DNA of 64,000 bases, from contig NZ_FNSY01000001.1 in the NCBI RefSeq assembly GCF_900105515.1, forward strand, positions 3,720,001-3,784,000. Direction: 5' to 3'. The notes below the pieces were generated by a model. It searched no databases. It was not told the DNA's origin and was given only the letters and a program-made list of their open reading frames with translations. This DNA is from Streptomyces sp. 2131.1 (GTDB lineage: Bacteria; Actinomycetota; Actinomycetes; Streptomycetales; Streptomycetaceae). Positions 58,882-64,000 of the stretch are shown one piece after another; position 1 is the first letter of the stretch, and each line of letters starts with the position of its first letter. Position numbers and translations under genes: made by a program.

Positions 58882-59532
58882 GTGGCCTGTGACCTGTGGC
58901 TGGTCCCCCTCGTCGATGTGCTGTGCCACAGCCCCGACAACCCGTTCGCCGAAGAGATCGCCCTCTACGACAAGGCCCTGGGCGAGGCCGGACTGCCGCC
59001 CGTCCCCGTCTACGCGTACATGCCGGGACTGACCGGGGACGTGGCCCCGGTCGCGGGATTCGACTACGACGCCCTGCACTTCCTGCGCCGCGCCTACCTG
59101 CTCCGGCTCAGCGGCCTCGCCGTCACACCGGTCGACGAGCTGGGCGGGGACTACGAGCAGTTGCTGGAGATGTTCGAGCAGGCGGCCCGGCAGTCCCACC
59201 TGGTGTGGCACTTCGACCACGCGGGCGCGTACGTGCCCCTCGACTTCGCCGCCCCGGTCACCACCGACGACCTGCTGACGGGCGGCGGCCCGCTCGGCTC
59301 GGCCCACGGGCTGCTGCGCGAGCTGGAGTTCGTCGCCCCGGCCATCGGCATCGACCCGCTGAACCCGCCGCCCGCCCCGCTGCCGCCCGCCGCCCCCACC
59401 GAGCTGGAGGAACCGGCGAGCTCCGTCCCGTACGACGACGACCCCTTCGCCCGGGAGCGCCACGTCTGGCTCGGGCTGCACACCGCGGCCACCCGCAGCC
59501 TCGCCCAGGGATCGATGATCGTCTTCAGCTGA
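58882..59532 (+). CDS. Hypothetical protein
   Basis: 216 residues from GTG 58882, preceded by GGAG at about 10 nt. The protein begins MACDLWLVPLVDVLCHSPDN and contains FDYDALHFLRRAYLLRLSGL and SHLVWHFDHAGAYVPLDF. It is acidic, Pro-rich in the last third (PPPAPLPPAAPTELEEP) and has no membrane helix. I do not recognise a family, but composition and codon use are those of a real gene. It is 126 bp downstream of the GntR gene. Confidence 0.65.
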   Translation: MACDLWLVPLVDVLCHSPDNPFAEEIALYDKALGEAGLPPVPVYAYMPGLTGDVAPVAGFDYDALHFLRRAYLLRLSGLAVTPVDELGGDYEQLLEMFEQAARQSHLVWHFDHAGAYVPLDFAAPVTTDDLLTGGGPLGSAHGLLRELEFVAPAIGIDPLNPPPAPLPPAAPTELEEPASSVPYDDDPFARERHVWLGLHTAATRSLAQGSMIVFS

Positions 59533-59565
59533 CGCGGTCCGGCCCCGCCCGGGTCCCCGTACCGG

Positions 59566-60363
59566 TCAGCGCGGGGACTCCGGCGGCCGCTGCCGCGGCA
59601 TGTTGGGCCGGCCCATCGACTGGAGCGGGAAGCGTCCCGGCACGCTCCCCGGTTCCGGGCGCCCGTTGCCTGAGCCGCCGGAGACCAGGGCCTGCATGCC
59701 CAACGGTGCGGGGCCGGCCCGGAACTCCACCATCCAGTCGGCGGTCTCCGACCGTACGAGCTCCGTGATGTCCTCGGAGAACCGCCGCAGCACCCCCAGG
59801 CACCGCTCGGTCGCCTCGCTCGCCGTGCCCTCGGCCGGGCCGAGCACCTCCCGTACGCACTCCGAGGCCCAGTCGAACCGGAGCACCTGGAGGCGCCGCT
59901 GCACGGCCTGCGCGGTCGCCAGGTTCCTTATCCAGCCCGAGGTCAGGCCGAAGTACCGGTCGCACGCCATGCACGCGGCGCCCAGCAGCAGCGACAGGTA
60001 CCCCCAGCCTGCCGCGCCGTGCAGCGCGCCGGTCAGGTCGAGCAGCGGCAGGGCGGCGCCCGCGACCACCCCGGCCGCGGTGCCCATCCGCAGCGCCCTG
60101 GCCCCGCGCCGCTTCCAGAGGCGGTCGTTCAGATACCAGTCGGCGGTGCGCAGCGCGTCCGCCTCCAGCCACCGGTAGAGCTCGTCCAGCCGCTGGGCGG
60201 GCTCCCCCCAGTCGCCCAGCGGGAACGGCTCCCCGGTCAGGTCACGACCCCGCCCCGCACGGTCCTCGGTGCCGGAGCCCGTACCGGAGGGAGCGGCCGC
60301 ACCCGGGCCGGACGTGCCGGACTTGCGGGGCGGCACTTCGGGCTGCATCTCCGGCTGACTCAC
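59566..60363 (-). CDS. SLATT-like two-transmembrane protein
   Basis: 265 residues from GTG 60363, where AGGAG lies 7 nt upstream. Residues 1-60 are disordered. RLDELYRWLEADALRTADWYLNDRLWKRRGAR leads to two close hydrophobic segments (GTAAGVVAGAALPLLDL; AAGWGYLSLLLGAACMACD), then a helical region LTSGWIRNLATAQAVQRRLQVLRFDWA. This layout matches SLATT (SMODS- and SLOG-associated 2TM) proteins, proposed effectors of nucleotide-signalled immunity. Here no nucleotide cyclase gene is adjacent. The Gly/Pro-rich C-terminus is not conserved. Confidence 0.7.
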   Translation of the reverse strand: MSQPEMQPEVPPRKSGTSGPGAAAPSGTGSGTEDRAGRGRDLTGEPFPLGDWGEPAQRLDELYRWLEADALRTADWYLNDRLWKRRGARALRMGTAAGVVAGAALPLLDLTGALHGAAGWGYLSLLLGAACMACDRYFGLTSGWIRNLATAQAVQRRLQVLRFDWASECVREVLGPAEGTASEATERCLGVLRRFSEDITELVRSETADWMVEFRAGPAPLGMQALVSGGSGNGRPEPGSVPGRFPLQSMGRPNMPRQRPPESPR

Positions 60364-60737
60364 CGGGGTACTCCTCTGCATGCTGCATAGCGACGCGTGC
60401 TCTCGACCGCGTACTCGACGACGGGGCGGATCTCTGCTCCCTGGCTGCTCGATGCCCCTGGACGCGACGGGCAGTCCCCCGTGCGTAACCATGCGTGACG
60501 GGAAGTATGCGCGTGCGTACCGGGACGCATGCCCTTCCTACCGCCGAATGGTGGGCCATGGGGTCGAAATCGCGGTATTCCCGGGTGCGTACGGCCTCTG
60601 GTCAGGTATAGGAGCCCCGGCACCGGTCTCCCGATCTCACCCGAAAGAGTTGCTCCTCGGCGGGTGGGGCGCGTCGCCCGGCGACAACGTAGGCTCGGCG
60701 TACCGAAACATTTGTCGTCGAAATGCCTGGAGTGACC
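60364..60737. other. Intergenic region, 374 bp, between divergent genes
   Basis: No gene visible. Around 60482-60522 there are three short TGCGT repeats (TGCGTAACC, TGCGTGACG, TGCGTACCG). Promoters of the SLATT-like gene and of the YbaB gene must be here. Confidence 0.5.
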
Positions 60738-61076
60738 GTGATTCCCGGTGGTGGTCAGCCCAATATGCAGCAGCTGCTGCAGCAGGCCCAGAAGATGCAG
60801 CAGGAGCTCGCGCAGGCCCAGGAGGAGCTCGCCAGGACCGAGGTCGACGGCCAGGCGGGCGGTGGTCTGGTCAGGGCGACGGTCAACGGCTCGGGTGAGC
60901 TGCGCGGCCTGGTGATCGATCCGAAGGCGGTGGACCCGGAGGACACCGAGACCCTCGCCGACCTCGTCGTCGCGGCGGTCCAGGCGGCCAACGAGAACGC
61001 CCAGCAGCTCCAGCAGCAGAAGCTCGGCCCGCTGACCGAGGGGCTGGGCGGCGGCATGCCCGGCCTGCGGTTCTGA
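60738..61076 (+). CDS. YbaB/EbfC nucleoid-associated protein
   Basis: 112 residues from GTG 60738 (GGAG 5 nt upstream); ATG 60723 is an alternative that adds five residues. MIPGGGQPNMQQLLQQAQKM and the coiled-coil ELAQAQEELARTEV precede GGGLVRATVNGSGEL and the conserved IDPKAVDPED. It forms dimers and binds DNA. As in most bacteria, it lies just before recR, suggesting linked roles in recombination and repair. Confidence 0.93.
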   Translation: MIPGGGQPNMQQLLQQAQKMQQELAQAQEELARTEVDGQAGGGLVRATVNGSGELRGLVIDPKAVDPEDTETLADLVVAAVQAANENAQQLQQQKLGPLTEGLGGGMPGLRF

Positions 61077-61096
61077 CCGACCGCATACCCAAGACC

Positions 61097-61120
61097 GTAC
61101 GTACCCCCTACGGTACGTAC
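61097..61120 (+). other. Inverted repeat between ybaB and recR
   Basis: GTACGTACC-N6-GGTACGTAC has perfect 9-bp arms, 36 bp before recR. It could be a terminator, operator or leader hairpin. Confidence 0.5.
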
Positions 61121-61155
61121 CACGACTCGGCCGACTCAGTCAGGAAGGCGTTCCG

Positions 61156-61755
61156 TTGTACGAAGGCGTGGTTCAGGACCTCATCGACGAACTGGGCAGA
61201 CTGCCCGGCGTCGGTCCCAAGAGCGCGCAGCGGATCGCCTTCCATGTGCTCCAGGCGGAGCCCACGGACGTACGGCGCCTGGCCCACGCCCTCCTGGAGG
61301 TCAAGGACAAGGTCCGCTTCTGCGCGGTCTGCGGCAATGTGGCCCAGCAGGAGGAGTGCGGCATCTGCCGCGACCAGCGCCGCGACCGGTCGGTCATCTG
61401 CGTGGTCGAGGAGCCGAAGGACGTCGTCGCGATCGAGCGGACCCGTGAGTTCCGGGGCCGCTACCACGTGCTGGGCGGGGCGATCAGCCCCATCGAGGGC
61501 GTCGGTCCGGACGATCTGCGCATCCGCGAGCTGCTGGCACGCCTCGCCGACGGCTCCATCACCGAACTGATCCTGGCGACCGACCCCAACCTGGAGGGCG
61601 AGGCCACCGCGACGTACCTGGCGCGGATGGTCAAGCCGATGGGGCTGCGGGTCACCCGGCTGGCCAGCGGTCTGCCGGTGGGCGGCGACCTGGAGTACGC
61701 GGACGAGGTCACGCTCGGCCGCGCCTTCGAGGGGAGGCGACTGCTGGATGTCTGA
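61156..61755 (+). CDS. recR: Recombination mediator RecR
   Basis: 199 residues from TTG 61156; AGGAAGG lies 7 nt upstream, deciding the rare start. LIDELGRLPGVGPKSAQRIAF is the helix-hairpin-helix, CAVCGNVAQQEECGIC the four-Cys zinc finger near 57-72, and VVEEPKDVVAIERTREFRGRYHVLGG the Toprim domain. It works with RecF and RecO in loading RecA at gaps. Translation probably follows from the ybaB transcript. Confidence 0.97.
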   Translation: MYEGVVQDLIDELGRLPGVGPKSAQRIAFHVLQAEPTDVRRLAHALLEVKDKVRFCAVCGNVAQQEECGICRDQRRDRSVICVVEEPKDVVAIERTREFRGRYHVLGGAISPIEGVGPDDLRIRELLARLADGSITELILATDPNLEGEATATYLARMVKPMGLRVTRLASGLPVGGDLEYADEVTLGRAFEGRRLLDV

Positions 61756-61844
61756 CGGTTCCGCCGCCCCTCACGAGGGCTTTACGTTCAGCGCGGTTAT
61801 CTTCTACTCACCGTCTCCGACCGTGCACACGGGAGGTCTCCTCG

Positions 61845-62504
61845 ATGTCTGACGCCACGTTGAACACCGTCACGCAGGACCCCGGCGATTTCGCGGTCCA
61901 GATCGCGGACCAGATCAAGACGTTCATCGTCGCGGTCACCGAGGTGTCCAAGGTCGAGGAACCGGAAGAGGCCGTTCCGGTCCTGCTCCTCCAGGTCTCC
62001 CAGCTGCTGCTGGCCGGCGGCCGGCTCGGCGCGTACGAGGACATCGTCCCGGACGAGCGCTACGAGCCGGACCTGGGCGCCGAGCCGGACGCCGACGGCC
62101 TGCGCGAGCGCTTCGCGGCCCTCCTGGAGCCGATCGACGTCTACTCCGAGGTCTTCGACCCGTACGAGCCCCGCAAGGCCCCGGTGCCGGCCCGTATCTC
62201 CGACGACCTGGCCGACCTCGTCACGGACCTGCGCCACGGCCTGGCCCACTACGAGGAGGGCCGCACCACCGAGGCCCTGTGGTGGTGGCAGTTCTCCTAC
62301 TTCTCCAACTGGGGCTCCACCGCCTCCGCCACCCTGCGTGCCCTCCAGTCCCTGATCGCCCACATCCGCCTCAACCAGCCCCTCCAGGAGCTGGACGGCC
62401 TGGACACCGACCAGGACGCCGGCGACGACGATCTCGCCGAGGAGGCGGGACGCGTCATGTTCGAGGAGATCGCGGGCCCGCTGGGCCTGCGCCCCGCGAA
62501 GTAG
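61845..62504 (+). CDS. DUF5063 family protein
   Basis: 219 residues from ATG 61845. The sequence GDFAVQIADQIKTFIVAVTEV, then LLQVSQLLLAGGRLGAYEDI and LWWWQFSYFSNWGSTASATL, matches the DUF5063 family found after recR in Streptomyces. It is helical, acidic and soluble. The role is unknown. A 213-bp gap separates it from the aspartokinase gene. Confidence 0.88.
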   Translation: MSDATLNTVTQDPGDFAVQIADQIKTFIVAVTEVSKVEEPEEAVPVLLLQVSQLLLAGGRLGAYEDIVPDERYEPDLGAEPDADGLRERFAALLEPIDVYSEVFDPYEPRKAPVPARISDDLADLVTDLRHGLAHYEEGRTTEALWWWQFSYFSNWGSTASATLRALQSLIAHIRLNQPLQELDGLDTDQDAGDDDLAEEAGRVMFEEIAGPLGLRPAK

Positions 62505-62717
62505 TCGGTCCCGACCGGCGCGGACGCGTGTGGGCTGGGCCACAAAGGGGAATGTGTACGTGTTCGGTGGGCAGCAGCGCGATACGAGCGGTCCGGAGGC
62601 GACACGCCGATGATCACGTGGTGAGCGGGACATCTCACGATGCGGTATCAGCGGGGCGTTTCCGGGCTGCTCGTTAAACTGAGCCGACCGCAGTAATGGA
62701 CTGAGCGAGGAGCGCAC

Positions 62718-63989
62718 GTGGGCCTTGTCGTGCAGAAGTACGGAGGCTCCTCCGTAGCCGATGCCGAGGGCATCAAGCGCGTCGCCAAGCGAATCGTCGA
62801 TGCCAAGAAGAACGGCAACCAGGTGGTTGTCGTGGTGTCAGCGATGGGCGACACGACGGACGAGTTGATCGATCTCGCCGAGCAGGTATCCCCGATACCG
62901 GCCGGGCGTGAGTTCGACATGCTGCTGACCGCGGGAGAGCGGATCTCCATGGCGCTGCTGGCCATGGCGATCAAGAACCTGGGCCACGAGGCCCAGTCGT
63001 TCACCGGCAGCCAGGCAGGCGTCATCACCGACTCGGTCCACAACAAAGCGCGCATCATCGATGTGACGCCGGGCCGTATCCGTACGGCGCTGGACGAGGG
63101 GAACATCGCGATCGTCGCGGGGTTCCAGGGTGTGTCCCAGGACAAGAAGGACATCACCACCCTCGGCCGCGGCGGGTCCGACACCACCGCCGTCGCGCTC
63201 GCGGCCGCGCTGGAGGCCGAGGTCTGCGAGATCTACACCGATGTGGACGGCGTGTTCACCGCCGACCCGCGAGTCGTGAAGAAGGCTCGCAAGATCGACT
63301 GGATCTCCTTCGAGGACATGCTGGAGCTGGCCGCGTCCGGCTCCAAGGTGCTGCTGCACCGGTGCGTCGAGTACGCACGTCGTTACAACATCCCGATCCA
63401 CGTCCGCTCATCCTTCTCCGGACTGCGCGGCACCTGGGTCAGCAACGAGCCGCAAGGGGACCAGCAGGTGGAGCACGCGATCATCTCCGGAGTCGCCCAT
63501 GACGTCTCCGAGGCCAAGATCACCGTCGTCGGCGTCCCCGACAAGCCGGGCGAGGCCGCCGCGATCTTCCGTACGATCGCGAACGCCGAGGTAAACATCG
63601 ACATGGTGGTGCAGAACGTCTCCGCCGCCTCGACCGGCCTGACGGACATCTCGTTCACGCTCCCCAAGTCCGAGGGCCGCAAGGCCATCGACGCACTGGA
63701 GCGCAACCGCGGCGTGATCGGCTTCGACTCGCTGCGCTACGACGACCAGATCGCCAAGATCTCCCTGGTCGGCGCAGGTATGAAGACCAACCCCGGGGTC
63801 ACTGCGGGCTTCTTCGAGGCGCTCTCCGACGCCGGCGTGAACATCGAGCTGATCTCGACATCCGAGATCCGCATCTCGGTGGTCACCCGCGCCGACGACG
63901 TCAACGAGGCCGTGCGCGCCGTGCACACCGCCTTCGGCCTCGACAGCGACTCCGACGAGGCGGTCGTGTACGGGGGCACCGGACGATGA
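62718..63989 (+). CDS. lysC: Aspartokinase (alpha subunit)
   Basis: 423 residues from GTG 62718. VVQKYGGSSVADAEGIKRVA is the kinase N-terminus. GRGGSDTTAVALAAALEAEVCEIYTDVDGVFTADPR near 152-187 binds aspartate and ATP. Two ACT domains (from about 265) give feedback control by lysine and threonine. It makes aspartyl phosphate for lysine, methionine and threonine and for diaminopimelate. As in other actinobacteria the 3' part should also be read as a separate beta subunit. The next gene, probably asd, lies beyond the window. Confidence 0.97.
   Translation: MGLVVQKYGGSSVADAEGIKRVAKRIVDAKKNGNQVVVVVSAMGDTTDELIDLAEQVSPIPAGREFDMLLTAGERISMALLAMAIKNLGHEAQSFTGSQAGVITDSVHNKARIIDVTPGRIRTALDEGNIAIVAGFQGVSQDKKDITTLGRGGSDTTAVALAAALEAEVCEIYTDVDGVFTADPRVVKKARKIDWISFEDMLELAASGSKVLLHRCVEYARRYNIPIHVRSSFSGLRGTWVSNEPQGDQQVEHAIISGVAHDVSEAKITVVGVPDKPGEAAAIFRTIANAEVNIDMVVQNVSAASTGLTDISFTLPKSEGRKAIDALERNRGVIGFDSLRYDDQIAKISLVGAGMKTNPGVTAGFFEALSDAGVNIELISTSEIRISVVTRADDVNEAVRAVHTAFGLDSDSDEAVVYGGTGR
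63468..63989 (+). CDS. Internal start: predicted aspartokinase beta subunit
   Basis: GTG 63468 is in frame within the aspartokinase gene and follows AAGGGGA by 8 nt. It gives a 173-residue protein (VEHAIISGVAHDVSEAKITV ...) consisting of the two regulatory ACT domains. In Corynebacterium and relatives the beta subunit comes from just such an in-frame internal start and has about 172 residues. Expression here is inferred. Confidence 0.7.
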   Translation: MEHAIISGVAHDVSEAKITVVGVPDKPGEAAAIFRTIANAEVNIDMVVQNVSAASTGLTDISFTLPKSEGRKAIDALERNRGVIGFDSLRYDDQIAKISLVGAGMKTNPGVTAGFFEALSDAGVNIELISTSEIRISVVTRADDVNEAVRAVHTAFGLDSDSDEAVVYGGTGR

Positions 63990-64000
63990 CCGCACGCCGC

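Noticed and set aside
60500..60720. Possible small stable RNA before ybaB
   Set aside because: I looked for the signal-recognition-particle RNA signature sometimes found near ybaB-recR and did not find its conserved loop.

Overview
The window is a high-GC actinobacterial chromosome segment, almost certainly from the core of a Streptomyces chromosome. Evidence: codon third positions are nearly all G or C; GTG starts are common; the dnaK-grpE-dnaJ-hspR operon and clpB both carry HspR-type HAIR operators; a perfect 14-bp parS palindrome is present; two family-19 chitinases have the Streptomyces chitinase promoter repeats; and many neighbours are Streptomyces-type housekeeping genes (dcd, fba, pyrE, purA, recR, aspartokinase). 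Functions are assigned from motifs and remembered family features only; no database search was run.

Layout. 1-4.6 kb: minus-strand cell-envelope genes (membrane protein, GT2 glycosyltransferase), a short-chain dehydrogenase with a TetR regulator and two shared operators, and a GPP34-like protein. 4.6-9.0 kb: an accessory island beside tRNA-Gly(CCC). It holds a broken IS3 transposase, a decayed AbiEii-type pair, two partial copies of the tRNA 3' end, and an intact three-gene Phd/YefM-type toxin-antitoxin-like operon. 9.2-14.8 kb: dcd, a phosphoribosyltransferase, a Yip1-like protein, a large membrane Fe-S oxidoreductase and a sugar transferase. 15.0-19.3 kb: the DnaK chaperone operon ending with its repressor gene hspR. 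19.3-24.1 kb: four tandem paralogous LuxR-type regulators on the minus strand, diverging from a gene for a small exported peptide with three DIGW repeats and a translationally coupled Rieske-like protein that lacks its metal ligands. This is the best candidate for an undescribed system. 24.2-29.6 kb: F420/FMN-type protein, clpB, MFS transporter, YbjN protein. 29.7-41 kb: aminotransferases, a Cys/His/Gly-rich membrane protein, a membrane spermidine-synthase-like enzyme, CoxG-like protein, aldose epimerase, pyrE, fba and an efflux pump.

41-44.3 kb carries a tryptophan catabolic cluster (tryptophan dioxygenase, kynureninase, probable kynurenine formamidase) that could convert tryptophan to anthranilate. 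44.4-48.5 kb holds a two-component system whose kinase gene shows an apparent frameshift, a cytochrome P450 and a diacylglycerol-kinase-like gene. 48.7-53.5 kb holds purA, two chitinase genes (the first appears to start at CTG) and a second type of DNA sliding clamp. 53.5-64 kb holds a secreted beta-propeller/Ig protein, a transmembrane Ser/Thr kinase, a GntR regulator, a SLATT-like membrane protein, YbaB, recR, a DUF5063 protein and aspartokinase with an internal beta-subunit start.

How parts work together: HspR (18.8 kb) is expected to repress both its own chaperone operon and clpB through the HAIR boxes. The regulator quartet probably controls, or responds to, the divergent peptide unit. 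The kyn genes form a catabolic set. The island at tRNA-Gly looks like an integration hotspot that has taken in and lost several elements.
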